Positions 53,983 through 63,860 of a stretch of DNA of 64,000 bases are shown piece after piece. The position numbers and the translations under genes were made by a program. How positions within the stretch are numbered: position 1 is the stretch's first letter; every line of letters begins with the position of its first letter. Source of the DNA: CAZGMJ01 sp964526785 (GTDB lineage: Bacteria > Planctomycetota > Phycisphaerae > Sedimentisphaerales > Anaerobacaceae); the NCBI GenBank assembly GCA_964526785.1, contig CAZGMJ010000021.1, forward strand, positions 1 through 64,000, in the 5' to 3' direction. The notes beneath the pieces are model-generated. The model saw nothing but the letters and a program-made list of their open reading frames with translations. It made no database searches and was not told where the DNA came from.

Positions 53983-56900
53983 ATGAGCGAACGAAAAAAG
54001 AGCGTTAGTGCGGCACTTCGGTTGCGTCGAAGGATCGGTACGAGGTTTCTATGCATCGTTGCTGCGCTCGCGATCGCCTTTTCGGGATTCGTGTTGCTCA
54101 GGACCTTGTCCCAGAGTCATCGTCGCACCGCACAGCTCCTGGACAGGCAGGCCGAACTTGCCCTCTACTTTGATCTCGCGATCAGAGACTACGTGGGCCG
54201 CCATGTTCGCCCGTTTGCAGAAGAACACGTTCCCGCCGGAGATTTTGTCCCGGAGGTCATGTCAACTTCGTATGTGGCTCGCAAGGTGTTTGAGCGGGTC
54301 CGCGACCGCTTTCCCGATTACGTCATCAAGTTTTCATCCGATAATCCGCGAAATCCGGTGAATCTGGCGACGCCTGAGGAGATGCGCATAATTCACTACT
54401 TCGAGGAGCATCCCGAAGCCAAACACTGGTCCGGACAAATAGAATTCTCCGGCAGTACGTACCAGGCACAATTCTACCCCAGGCGCATGAGGGAGAGTTG
54501 CCTGCACTGTCATGGAGATCCCGCGGATGCTCCCGCCTCGCTGCTTGCCCGATACGGGGATCAAAACGGGTTCCACCGGAAGGTCGGCAGCGTCATCGCC
54601 CTGGATACAGTGGCGGTGCCGGTAGATGCATATGCAGCCTCCGCACGCCGTCAGACACTTATGAACTCTCTGGTGCTCATTGCCGGGCTTGTGCTTCTGC
54701 TGGGAGCGATCTACTGGGTGTTTCACGTGCTCGTTGCCCGGCGACTGGTTAGGATCGCAGGGCATTTCCGCCAGGCGATGGAAGAACGCGGCGACGTCCG
54801 CATCGGAACTGTCAACGACACCGGCGATGATGAGATAGGTGTCCTGGCCCGGGCGTTCAACGCGCTGGCCGTGCGATTGAATGATCTGTACGCCTCGCTC
54901 GAAAACCGCGTTTCCGAGCGTACGGCAGAATTGCAAGAGGCCAACCAAGACCTGCGCAAAGAAATCCTCGAACGCCAACGCGCACAAACGGCGCTTCGAG
55001 AGAATGAAAGCAAGTACAGAACGCTGTTCGAGAACTCCGCAGTGGGCGTCCTGTTGATGACGGATGTCTTCGTTGACTGCAACGAGCAGGCATGCCGGAT
55101 TTGGGGAAGACCGCGTGATGAGATCATCGGTCATTCGCCCATTGAGTTCTCCCCGGAATTCCAGCCGACTGGGCGGTCATCGAAGGCGGCGGCCCGGGAA
55201 CACCTTGCGGCGGCCGAAGCGGGGGAGGCTGAGTTCTTCATTTGGCGTCATTTGCACAGGGACGGCAGTGTCATAGATGCGGAAATCAGTCTCAAGACGG
55301 TTCGTGTGGACGGTCAGGAAATGATCCTGGCGACAATGCGGGACGTAACGCAGAGGCAACAAGCCTATCGCGAGCAAGCCGACCGCCTCGAACGAGTGCG
55401 CAAACAGCAAAAAGCAATCGTGGAACTGGCCGGCTATACCGTCACTGACACTGCCGATCTCACAGAGGTTTGTCGCAGAATAACTAGGCTGGCTGCCGAA
55501 GCTGTTGACGTGGACAGGGCGAGTGTCTGGATGTGGGACGCCGAAGGCGATATGCTGCGCTGCGTCAATGTCTTTGACCGACAGGAAAGACGGCACGATG
55601 AAGGTATGACCTTGTGTGCCGACGATTTTCCCGCCTATTTCAAAGCGCTGGAGGCAGGCCACGCCATTGACGCCCACGATGCCCGCGCCGACTCCCGGAC
55701 CAGCGAGTTCACTGAGAGCTATCTGCAACCGCTCGGTATCAGCTCGATGCTGGACAGCATGGTGCGAGTACGGCGTCGGGTCGTTGGCGTCGTCTGCCTC
55801 GAACATCGGGGAAAGCCGCGACATTGGTACGATGATGAGATTGCTTTTGGAAGAGCTGTTGCAGACCGCGTCTCGCAGGAATTATTGAATGCCGAGCGCA
55901 CGCGCGCCGAAGAGGAATTGCGCACTTCGCTCAACGATCTCGAACGGCTCAACGCAGCCATGCTCGGTCGTGAGAAACGCATTCTGGAGATGAAGAACCA
56001 GGTCAACGTATTGTGCGAACAACTCGGACGCAGCCATGTGTATGGTGCCGCGGCCGAGCCGGATGAGCCGACCGGATCGGGAAAAAAGGAGCAGGGCTGT
56101 ATCGATACACGCGCCGTGCTCGAAAGAATGAGAGGTCTTCAACCGCTGCTGGTGGGCTTCTGCAATTGTACCGGCATTGCTGCGGCCATCATAGATCGTC
56201 ACGGTGAAGTTGTCGTTGGAGCGAACTGGCAGCGCATTTGTACGCACTTCCATCGGCAGAATCCGCAGTCCGCGGCGCGATGCGTCGAGTCCGACACGGT
56301 TATCGCGAACCAGTTGCTCGAAGGACAGGATGTTGCCCTCTACACATGCAAGAACGGCCTTACCGACGCGGCGACCGGCATCTTTGTCCACGGCCAACAC
56401 GTCGCCAATCTGTTTGTGGGGCAGTTTCTGTTGGAAGAGCCGGACAAGGATGCGTTCGGACGTCGATCTCGAGAGTACGGGTTCGACGAGCGAGAGTATC
56501 TTGATGCGTTGGCCGAAGTTCCCGTAATGGATCGGACATACGTCGAGTCGCTGCTGAAGTTCCTCCGTACGCTGGCGAATTTCGTTGCTTCGATGGAGCA
56601 GAACTGGATAGAGCAGAACGCGGCCAACCTGGAATTGAAGGAAGGGCGCAGAGCGGCGTTGAGCATGATGGAGGACGCGGAGGCTGCAAGGAGACGAGTG
56701 GAGGAATCTCAGCGTGCTTTGCGCGAGAGCGAGCAGCGTATGGCGATGGTACTGGACAGTGCCCCGGCGGGCATTGTCATTATCAACCAGGACACGCACA
56801 CGATAGAATACGCTAATCCGGCCGCGGCTCGAATGGCCGGCAGAGGGGTAGACGAACTGACAGGACGCCAGTGTCACGAGTTGATGTGTCCGGCCGCGAA

Positions 56901-58764
56901 GGGACAGTGCCCCATAACCGATCTGCATCAGTCGGTGGATAATTCCGAGCGCATGCTGCTCCGCGCCGACGGCACCAAATTGCACATATTGAAGACCGCC
57001 AGGGCGATAACCCTCAGACGGCAGAAATGCCTGATCGAAACATTCGTGGATATCAGCGACCGCAAGAGAGCAGAGGACGCCCTGCAACTGGCCAAGCATG
57101 AGACCGAGCAGATCAATCTTCAATTGCAGCAGGCGATCGAAAAGGCGAATCTCCTCGCACAGGAGGCGATGGCCGCCAACAAGGCCAAAAGCCAGTTTCT
57201 GGCCAATATGAGCCATGAAATTCGAACGCCCATGAACGCGATTATTGGCTTTAGCCGGATGCTGGCCGAAGAGTCGCTCGGCCGGGAGCACACCGAATAT
57301 GTGGACATCATCATTCAGAGCGCCCAGTCCCTGCTGACCCTTATAGACGACATTCTCGATGTCTCGAGAGCGGAGGCAGGCAAGTTGAAGATCGAGATTA
57401 CGCAGTGCCGGCTGGTGGACCTGTTGGGGCACGTCGAGTCCATGATGCGGCCGCAAATAGCGGAAAAGGGACTGGATTTTCGAATTGTCAGATCCGAGGA
57501 CGCTCCGGCGGTAATACGCACTGATCCGGCCAGACTGCGGCAATGCCTGATCAACCTCATTAACAACGCAGCGAAGTTCACCGAGAACGGCCACATACAT
57601 GTGCGGGTCCGCCCCAGTGAAGTAGATGGTATCCGGTTCGTTCGGTTCGAAGTGGAGGATACCGGCATCGGCATTGAGCCGGAGAAGCAGGCCGCCATAT
57701 TCGCTCCTTTCACACAGGCCGACGACAGCCATACCCGCAGGCATGGCGGCGCGGGACTCGGCCTGGCCATTACCGGCCAACTGAGCAAACTCCTTGGCGG
57801 TCGGATCTCCGTCGCAAGCGAACCGGGCAACGGTTCCACGTTCACACTCGAAATTCCCGTGGGCCCGGAGTCCTCAGAACTGCATATACTCGATGCCGAA
57901 GATGCGGTTGACGAGGCGCAAGGTGAAGATGCGAGAAGACAGAACTGCTCGCTGTCCGGGCATGTGCTCGTTGCCGAAGATACGCCAACCAACCAGTTGA
58001 TCGTGCGAAAGATGCTGGAAAGGATGGGACTGAAGGTCACGCTCGTTGACAATGGGCAAAAGGCGGTCGACCAGGTTCTGCACGGCACCTTCGACCTTGT
58101 ACTTATGGACATGCAGATGCCCGTCATGGACGGCTACGCGGCGGTCGGACAACTCCGAAAGGAGCATGTGGATATTCCCGTCATTGCCCTGACCGCAAAC
58201 GCCATGGACGGAGACCGCAAGCGATGCATGGATGCAGGGTGCACGGACTATCTCTCAAAACCGATCGACAAAGAGCGGCTCACCGAGACACTCGCCACCT
58301 ACCTGTCTGCGCATGACCGGGACTCCAGTTTTGCTGACAACGGCGATGAGGATGCATTGGGACAAGACGAGCCCGGTGATGGTTGCTGGGGTATTGTGGA
58401 TTACAAGGAGTTGATTGGACGTGCTCTCGATGAGGAGATCGCCGCCGAGGTGATGAGCGTAAGTGTGGAGGACAATGCCGGTCGCCTGGCCGACGCGGTT
58501 GCCGCCCTCGAAGCAAATGACGCCGCGATGCTTGCCGAATCTGCGCACGCGATCAAGGGCTCTTCGCTCAGCGTGGCCGCTACCCGTCTGTCTGATGCCG
58601 CCGCCTGTCTTGAACAGGCAGCCCGCCATCAGAATCTGTCCGATGCTGCGGCGCTGCTTGAAAATGTCCGGGCCGAGTTCGAAGCCTTGCGCGCATACGT
58701 GTCCGATGCGAACTGGCTGGAGAAGGCGAAGCATGCGGCGTTGAATGCACCTGCGATTTCATGA
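53983..58764 (+). CDS. Hybrid histidine kinase with haem-c sensor, PAS, GAF and PocR domains
   Basis: 1593 aa. Order: membrane helix (about 25-45); external DUF3365/Tll0287-like domain (60-215) with C173-L-H-C176-H177, a haem c attachment motif; second helix (227-250); HAMP (250-300); PAS (341-462); GAF (484-640); PocR-like sensory domain (about 706-880, VGFCNCTGIAAAIIDRHGEVVVG and YTCKNGLTDAATGIFV); PAS (910-1030); HisKA with His1078 (MSHEIRTPMNAIIGF); HATPase with DTGIGI near 1226; receiver domain with Asp1376 (LVLMDMQMPVMDG); and a phosphotransfer Hpt domain with His1522 (AHAIKGSS). All phosphorelay residues are present. It likely senses redox or a small ligand at the membrane. Confidence 0.95.
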   Translation: MSERKKSVSAALRLRRRIGTRFLCIVAALAIAFSGFVLLRTLSQSHRRTAQLLDRQAELALYFDLAIRDYVGRHVRPFAEEHVPAGDFVPEVMSTSYVARKVFERVRDRFPDYVIKFSSDNPRNPVNLATPEEMRIIHYFEEHPEAKHWSGQIEFSGSTYQAQFYPRRMRESCLHCHGDPADAPASLLARYGDQNGFHRKVGSVIALDTVAVPVDAYAASARRQTLMNSLVLIAGLVLLLGAIYWVFHVLVARRLVRIAGHFRQAMEERGDVRIGTVNDTGDDEIGVLARAFNALAVRLNDLYASLENRVSERTAELQEANQDLRKEILERQRAQTALRENESKYRTLFENSAVGVLLMTDVFVDCNEQACRIWGRPRDEIIGHSPIEFSPEFQPTGRSSKAAAREHLAAAEAGEAEFFIWRHLHRDGSVIDAEISLKTVRVDGQEMILATMRDVTQRQQAYREQADRLERVRKQQKAIVELAGYTVTDTADLTEVCRRITRLAAEAVDVDRASVWMWDAEGDMLRCVNVFDRQERRHDEGMTLCADDFPAYFKALEAGHAIDAHDARADSRTSEFTESYLQPLGISSMLDSMVRVRRRVVGVVCLEHRGKPRHWYDDEIAFGRAVADRVSQELLNAERTRAEEELRTSLNDLERLNAAMLGREKRILEMKNQVNVLCEQLGRSHVYGAAAEPDEPTGSGKKEQGCIDTRAVLERMRGLQPLLVGFCNCTGIAAAIIDRHGEVVVGANWQRICTHFHRQNPQSAARCVESDTVIANQLLEGQDVALYTCKNGLTDAATGIFVHGQHVANLFVGQFLLEEPDKDAFGRRSREYGFDEREYLDALAEVPVMDRTYVESLLKFLRTLANFVASMEQNWIEQNAANLELKEGRRAALSMMEDAEAARRRVEESQRALRESEQRMAMVLDSAPAGIVIINQDTHTIEYANPAAARMAGRGVDELTGRQCHELMCPAAKGQCPITDLHQSVDNSERMLLRADGTKLHILKTARAITLRRQKCLIETFVDISDRKRAEDALQLAKHETEQINLQLQQAIEKANLLAQEAMAANKAKSQFLANMSHEIRTPMNAIIGFSRMLAEESLGREHTEYVDIIIQSAQSLLTLIDDILDVSRAEAGKLKIEITQCRLVDLLGHVESMMRPQIAEKGLDFRIVRSEDAPAVIRTDPARLRQCLINLINNAAKFTENGHIHVRVRPSEVDGIRFVRFEVEDTGIGIEPEKQAAIFAPFTQADDSHTRRHGGAGLGLAITGQLSKLLGGRISVASEPGNGSTFTLEIPVGPESSELHILDAEDAVDEAQGEDARRQNCSLSGHVLVAEDTPTNQLIVRKMLERMGLKVTLVDNGQKAVDQVLHGTFDLVLMDMQMPVMDGYAAVGQLRKEHVDIPVIALTANAMDGDRKRCMDAGCTDYLSKPIDKERLTETLATYLSAHDRDSSFADNGDEDALGQDEPGDGCWGIVDYKELIGRALDEEIAAEVMSVSVEDNAGRLADAVAALEANDAAMLAESAHAIKGSSLSVAATRLSDAAACLEQAARHQNLSDAAALLENVRAEFEALRAYVSDANWLEKAKHAALNAPAIS

Positions 58765-58767
58765 GCT

Positions 58768-59922
58768 TCACCTTCGGGCGAACGAATTGCCCGGAAACTG
58801 TCGGATCAAACCCTTCAAACGCAGCGAGATCAAAGTGCTGTTCACGGTTCCCGCACCCAGCCCGGTCCGGGCGATAATCTCATCGATATGCGCCGGCTCC
58901 TTCGTCAAGGTCTCGTGAATCGTCCGTTCGTCGCCTTCAACCAGGGGACGCCTGCTGTCGAACAGGGTGGCATCCACCGCCTGCTCTGCTTCGGTAGCTT
59001 TGGCCTGTGCGTGTTCCTGCAGTTGTTCGCCCACATATCCCAGAGCTTCCATAACGTCCTCCACACCTTCCACCAGCCTTGCTCCCTGTTTGATGAGCAG
59101 GTGCGGCCCCCGGCTTGCGGGCGAATCCACTTTTCCGGGCACCGCCATCACTTCCCGGTTGTAGTCCAGTGCGGCCCTGGCCGTAATCAACGCACCGGAC
59201 CGTGGCGGAGCATCGAGCACAATCGTACCGAGCGACAGTCCCGCAACGATTCGATTGCGCGGTGGAAAATTCTCCGCCCTCGGATCGGTCTCCATCGGCA
59301 GTTCGCTCAGGCACGCTCCCTGGCCTGCAATCATCCCGAAGAGCTTTCTGTTCTCCGGCGGAAAAACCCGCGCCAGGCCGCATCCCTGCACGGCGATAGT
59401 TCGTGCCCCGGCCGCCAGTGCGCCTTCATGCGCTGCGGTATCGATTCCCCGCGCCATACCCGAGCATATGGTGAAGCCGGCTGCCCCGAGAAAATGCGCC
59501 AGCCGCGAGGCCTGCTCGGTTCCATACAGGCTGCATCGTCGCGAGCCGACGATCGAAATCGCCAGAGCGTCCCCGCGATCCAGCGTGCCCTTGACGTATA
59601 ACACAGGCGGCGGATCGTAAATCCGCCCCAGCAGCCGTGGATAATGCTGATCCTTCAGATGCACCAGCCATACGCCGGCTTTCCGCGCCAGAGCCAGCTC
59701 TCTCTCAGCATCGAATTGCTCCCGCGTGGCCGCAATGCGTTCGGCCGTCTTGTATCCGACGCCGTCAACCTTGGCCAACTGGCTCGCCGACGTGCCCAGG
59801 GCCGCTTCTGCCGAGCCGAATCGCTTCAGCAGCCTCGCAAATAGGACAGGCCCCACCCCATCGGCGTGGATGAGTTTGAGCCATTGATCGACGTTCGGTG
59901 AGTTCGCTGGAATCTCTGCCAT
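58768..59922 (-). CDS. dprA: DNA-processing protein DprA
   Basis: 384 aa from ATG 59922 (GAGGATAAGG upstream). N-terminal helix-hairpin-helix region (GVGPVLFARLLKRFGSAEAAL, VDGVGYKTAERIA), then the Rossmann-like core with ISIVGSRRCSLYG, ICSGMARGIDTAAHEGAL and FPPRNRIVAGLS, which bind single-stranded DNA. A C-terminal winged helix-like part is present (LTKEPAHIDEIIARTGLGAGTVNSTLISLRLKGLI). DprA loads RecA on incoming ssDNA in natural transformation. It converges with the kinase gene, 3 bases apart. Confidence 0.96.
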   Translation of the reverse strand: MAEIPANSPNVDQWLKLIHADGVGPVLFARLLKRFGSAEAALGTSASQLAKVDGVGYKTAERIAATREQFDAERELALARKAGVWLVHLKDQHYPRLLGRIYDPPPVLYVKGTLDRGDALAISIVGSRRCSLYGTEQASRLAHFLGAAGFTICSGMARGIDTAAHEGALAAGARTIAVQGCGLARVFPPENRKLFGMIAGQGACLSELPMETDPRAENFPPRNRIVAGLSLGTIVLDAPPRSGALITARAALDYNREVMAVPGKVDSPASRGPHLLIKQGARLVEGVEDVMEALGYVGEQLQEHAQAKATEAEQAVDATLFDSRRPLVEGDERTIHETLTKEPAHIDEIIARTGLGAGTVNSTLISLRLKGLIRQFPGNSFARR

Positions 59923-60269
59923 CGCCTTATCCTCAATAGACCTTGGTTTTGTGTAATGTAGCATCGTGCGGCCGAACGTCAAGGCAATTTCTCGATGCTG
60001 TGCAGATGCAATCATGCGCTGAACGTACATCAAAGTCGTACAATCGCCGTCTGCCGCCGAGACTCCAAAACGCAGCCGTCTCTTCGGGCCGCGAATGCTG
60101 ATTCGATCCGATCTTTCACCTTGAAAAGCACGAAAGTCTACACTTTTTTCTTTGAAGTCCCTGAGCCTTCAGTGGTACATTGAAAGGCGAGATTTCGACG
60201 CGGTCCCGCTTGTTGTGCGAGAGCGAGTTCGCATGGCTTCTTTGCCAACCTATAGAGAAAGGTTCCGCC
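59923..60269. other. 347-bp divergent intergenic region
   Basis: Between dprA (leftward) and the prepilin-like gene (rightward). A weak promoter-like pair TTGAAG (60152) and TACATT (60176) faces right. Nothing else is clear. Confidence 0.4.
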
Positions 60270-61181
60270 ATGAAGAACGACACAGGTGCGCCCGGCGCCT
60301 TTACGCTCATTGAACTGCTCGTGGTAATCGCCATCATCGCAGTATTGATGGCCATCCTGACTCCCGTCATTCAGCGCGTGCGGCATCAGGCTCGTTCGGT
60401 CGCATGTCAGTCCAACCTGCGCCAGTGGGGTACGATCTGGGCCGCCGCCGTCGCCGAGAACAACGGCCAATTCCCTCAACCCGTCCCGGATGATTGGCGG
60501 TGGTGGGGATACAGAGGATGGTACGACGGCTTTCGCGGTTGGGGGTGGGGCTGGGGACCGTATTGGGGTTGGGGATCCTATGGCTACGAAGGTCCTGACC
60601 AGATCGAACAAACCAAGGGAATTCGCGTTTGCCCGATGACCCGCATCCCCGAATTGGCCGAACGGATCGATGAGGCCGCCTGCACCGTTGGCGGAACGTT
60701 CCTGGCCTGGAAGCTTGCCTCTTGGAAGCCGGTGACCCTGGCCAACGAGATCGTCGGTAGTTATGCTGCGAATCATTGGGCCTGTGCACCGCATCCGGAC
60801 TGGGAGTGGAAAGAATACGAATGGTTCTGGAAGTCGCCCGATATCAAAGGGGCGAATCGCGTGCCTCTGCAACTGGATTCCTGCATGCCCTGGGGAGGGT
60901 GGGGCTACCATAGCAAATACCTGCCGCCTCCCGAGTGTGATGCGGTCCCCGATGCCACCGTGATGGGGAAGACGGACTGGCGCTATTCCTCGTGCATCAA
61001 TCGACATGATGGTTGCGTCAACGGCGTATTCATGGACTATTCGGTGCGCAAGGTGGGGCTCAAGGAACTGTGGACCCTCAAATGGCATCGACAATACGAC
61101 ACACGTGGACCGTGGACAAAGGCCGGCCGCGTCAGACCGGAAGACTGGCCCGTCTGGATGCGGAGTTTCGAGGACTACTGA
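60270..61181 (+). CDS. Prepilin-like protein with Trp/Gly-rich segment
   Basis: 303 aa from ATG 60270 (AAAGG upstream). The N-terminus GAPGAFTLIELLVVIAIIAVLMA is a type IV prepilin/type II pseudopilin signal: cleavage after Gly in front of a membrane helix with a Glu at +5. The mature part begins like the DUF1559-type planctomycete pseudopilins (CQSNLRQWGTIWAAAVAENNG). Unusual is a tract at about residues 73-112 crowded with Trp, Gly, Tyr and Phe (WRWWGYRGWYDGF, GWGWGWGPYWGWG). The C-terminus has SCINRHDGCVNGVFMDYSVRKVGLKELW, typical of this family's H-x-DG end. It could be part of a pilus, secretion or surface-display machine. Confidence 0.9.
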   Translation: MKNDTGAPGAFTLIELLVVIAIIAVLMAILTPVIQRVRHQARSVACQSNLRQWGTIWAAAVAENNGQFPQPVPDDWRWWGYRGWYDGFRGWGWGWGPYWGWGSYGYEGPDQIEQTKGIRVCPMTRIPELAERIDEAACTVGGTFLAWKLASWKPVTLANEIVGSYAANHWACAPHPDWEWKEYEWFWKSPDIKGANRVPLQLDSCMPWGGWGYHSKYLPPPECDAVPDATVMGKTDWRYSSCINRHDGCVNGVFMDYSVRKVGLKELWTLKWHRQYDTRGPWTKAGRVRPEDWPVWMRSFEDY

Positions 61182-61360
61182 ACCGAACCCCGGCTGAAGG
61201 GAGTATTTGCAATGGCTAAGCCGGCACGCAAGCAGACAGGCGTGATATGCTTTCTGTCACTTGCACTCGACGCTCGCCGGCCGTGCATTACCCGAAGATC
61301 GCCCTCAACGTGCAACTTCAGCGATTTCGAATAGATACGTTCAGCCCAAGGAGGCGCACA

Positions 61361-63073
61361 ATGAGCAAGCATGTAATTTCGCTAAACAGCATATTGTTCC
61401 TTCTGATCGGGCTCGGTGCTCTCAACCAGGCTCATCTCCACGATTCGGTGCAGGCTGAGCATTTGCCGGTGTTGCGCCATCTTGTGAACGAGGGCTCAGC
61501 GGATAGCGTGAGCGGGGTCGGGCAGATAGGTGGACCGGCGGACGTTAAGTAGGACAAGCAAGTCGCCAGTCTCTTCAAAGTCCGTTGGCTTTCGATCAAC
61601 TACAACGGCCGGATCGTCAAAGGACCGGCATTGCTCGCGGACCCGGGATGCAGTGTATCGAATAGGACCGGCTCGCTGCGCTGTGAGATACGGGTGCGTG
61701 AACATGAGAAGGTTCTGGGTATCTACGGGCAGGCCATTGTGGATGAGCTTACGGATAGCCGGGGCCGCGAAGTTGATGTCAGTCGGCTCCAGCCTCATCC
61801 GGATTATGCGCGCTATGACCCGACGGACTACCGAACCAAACTGGAGCGGCCGTCCAAACTCGTCATTTGGGAAGGACAGATGCGAGTGCGCATGAATATG
61901 CCACTTAGAAAGCGGCATTGGCCCAAGCCCGTCCTGGACGCGACCAGCTATCTGGGAATACAACTCGATGTCGGCATGCCCGAGTGGGTCCAGGAGAAGA
62001 TCAGCCGCATCAAGGCCCACTTCTATGTCCTCATGGCCGAATCATTCGAGTATGTTGACGTGCCGTTCAAGCCCAGCAGCAACTGGACGCGTCTGACACC
62101 GGAGGTAGAGGTCCGGGTGGCGAAAGCCGTGACTTCCGGACAACAGTATAGCTTCGACATTGAAGTACGTCCGCAGCAGGACGCCTTGAAGAAATGCCGA
62201 ACCATCGAAGACGATCCGCCCGAGCGGTTGGTGGTTTCTCGCCTGCTTCTTAAGGACGAGAAGAATCAGGGCACCGGTACTCGTCCCAATTCCCTCGGTC
62301 GCCCCACGCGTGGACGGCGAGGTCGTGTGGGTCGGCGCAAAGGCCTGCCATGCTCTGTCGGTGGTAACGGCTTTGGTGGCAGTCCAGTCAATGCGCCGGT
62401 CACAAGAATTCGCTACGTCATAGCTGTCAATCCGACGCAGTACAAAGTTCCGTTCGAACTGGAGAACATCCCTCTGCCAACCGGTCCAAGACCCACGTTC
62501 GAATCCATGAGAGACTTCAAACTCTCATCTGTCATGGCCGAGCAATTGCAGAAGTATGAACAGCCGAGGCTATCGCGAGAAGAAAAGAGGGAGATGTGGA
62601 AGAGGGAGAATGAAATCGCTGGCAAGTACCTGCAAGAGATGTACGCACTCGAAGTGAACAGGCGGCAGTGGGAAATCATCAAGCGAAAGCTGGAGAATGT
62701 GGACCGCCTGCGGGCCCGGGCGGCCTGCGGCACAAGTTTTGAAATGTATCGTTTGCCGGGCGCCACCGGGCCGCCATTTCCCAATCCCAGATACATGCAC
62801 GAATGGGGCTGGAAATGGCCGGAACGTTGGACGAGCAGGGCTCCGGCCGAGCTTTCCGAGGGCGAACGGATTGTCAAAGAGCTTATCGAGCTTATCGATC
62901 GCAACAACCCGAATGCCGAGCAGTTACAGCAGAAGATCGATGCCTTGCGAGACTACAGGCACCGGATGAGAATCGAACTCGCTCAGGCGATCGATGACCT
63001 GCGTGAAGGATTGACGATTCGTCAGCAGGCCGCGTTGGCGCTGATAGGGTGGTTCAACGAAGGCACCGAGTGA
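61361..63073 (+). pseudogene. Secreted protein gene interrupted by an in-frame TAG
   Basis: One reading frame runs from ATG 61361 (AAGGAGG 7 bases upstream) to 63073, 571 codons including the final stop, with a single internal TAG at 61550-61552 (codon 64). Before it comes a signal-like N-terminus (ISLNSILFLLIGLGALNQAHL). After it the frame stays open with well-formed protein: VRWLSINYNGRIVKG, a middle beta-rich part, an Arg-rich loop (RPTRGRRGRVGRRKG), and a helical C-terminus. No good restart codon follows the TAG. The last 70 residues resemble the end of the next gene. Either a point nonsense mutation, a sequencing or assembly error, or readthrough; CAG to TAG would be a single change. Function unknown. 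Confidence 0.75.
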
Positions 63074-63152
63074 GAACGCAGTCGGTCCGGTTGGCGTGCG
63101 GCACGTGCCCGGACCGGCACAATGACTGAACGGAAAAGGAAGGATAGTTGTC

Positions 63153-63764
63153 ATGGAGAAGCGAAGAACGATTCTCGCGGTAAGCGCCTGTTGTTTCATA
63201 ATAGTCTGCACGGACCGAACGATGTGCCAACTGGCCGGCGGACCGACCGCAGCCTCGCTCAAACAGACACTAGACCAGTGGCCCGCCCGGGCAGAACAGC
63301 AGGAATCTGAAGAGTCGAGGAGATTGAACGAGGATTTCAAGGCCGTGCGTGCCGATCTGAAGAGGCAGGTACTCCGGATGGATCGCCGGCAGTGGCAACA
63401 GGCCGGGCCCGGGATTGCCAGGGCCTGGACTCTCCGCGCGCAGGCTCGTTTCCGCATGCATTCGGGAGTTTCGCGGAACATGAAGGGGGGACGATTCCGC
63501 TGGCAAAGAAGTTCACAAAACGCCCATGGCAGACGCGCCAAGAGGGTGGATCAGATGACCGAGTGTGAAAGAGCCGCCGAAGAGTTGGTCGATCTCTTAG
63601 GAGACGAAAACGCAAATGACACGCAGATCAGGCGGAAGATGAATGCCCTGCACCACGCCAGAGCCAAAGCCGGTAAGGAACTTGCCAAGGCACGCCAGGA
63701 ACTGCGCAAACAGCTTGACCCTCGCCAGCAAGCCATACTTGTTATGATGCGTGTCCTCGATTAA
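63153..63764 (+). CDS. Small secreted protein sharing the C-terminal domain of its neighbour
   Basis: 203 aa from ATG 63153 (AAGGAAGGA upstream). The signal peptide includes SACCFIIVCTDRTMC, whose Cys may be a lipobox, though this is weak. The middle is basic and low in complexity. The last 70 residues (from ECERAAEELVDLLGDEN to RQQAILVMMRVLD) are helical and align with the end of the previous gene: ER, EL, NxN, IxxK, NAL/DAL, EL, LR and RQQA positions match. Both genes face the same way, 79 bases apart. I recognise no family; a Spy/CpxP-like periplasmic helical fold is a loose possibility. Confidence 0.7.
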   Translation: MEKRRTILAVSACCFIIVCTDRTMCQLAGGPTAASLKQTLDQWPARAEQQESEESRRLNEDFKAVRADLKRQVLRMDRRQWQQAGPGIARAWTLRAQARFRMHSGVSRNMKGGRFRWQRSSQNAHGRRAKRVDQMTECERAAEELVDLLGDENANDTQIRRKMNALHHARAKAGKELAKARQELRKQLDPRQQAILVMMRVLD

Positions 63765-63860
63765 CACCGGTTGAAAGTTGCTGCAATTACCGTCTCTGAA
63801 CCGTAATTCCTTGTTCGTTAGTCACAACGACCGCTGTTCAGGACAACAAATGCTGACGCG

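Noticed and set aside
55882..57780. A 632-codon leftward open frame opposite the hybrid kinase
   Set aside because: It is antisense to well-defined PocR, PAS and HisKA domains and shows no domain of its own.
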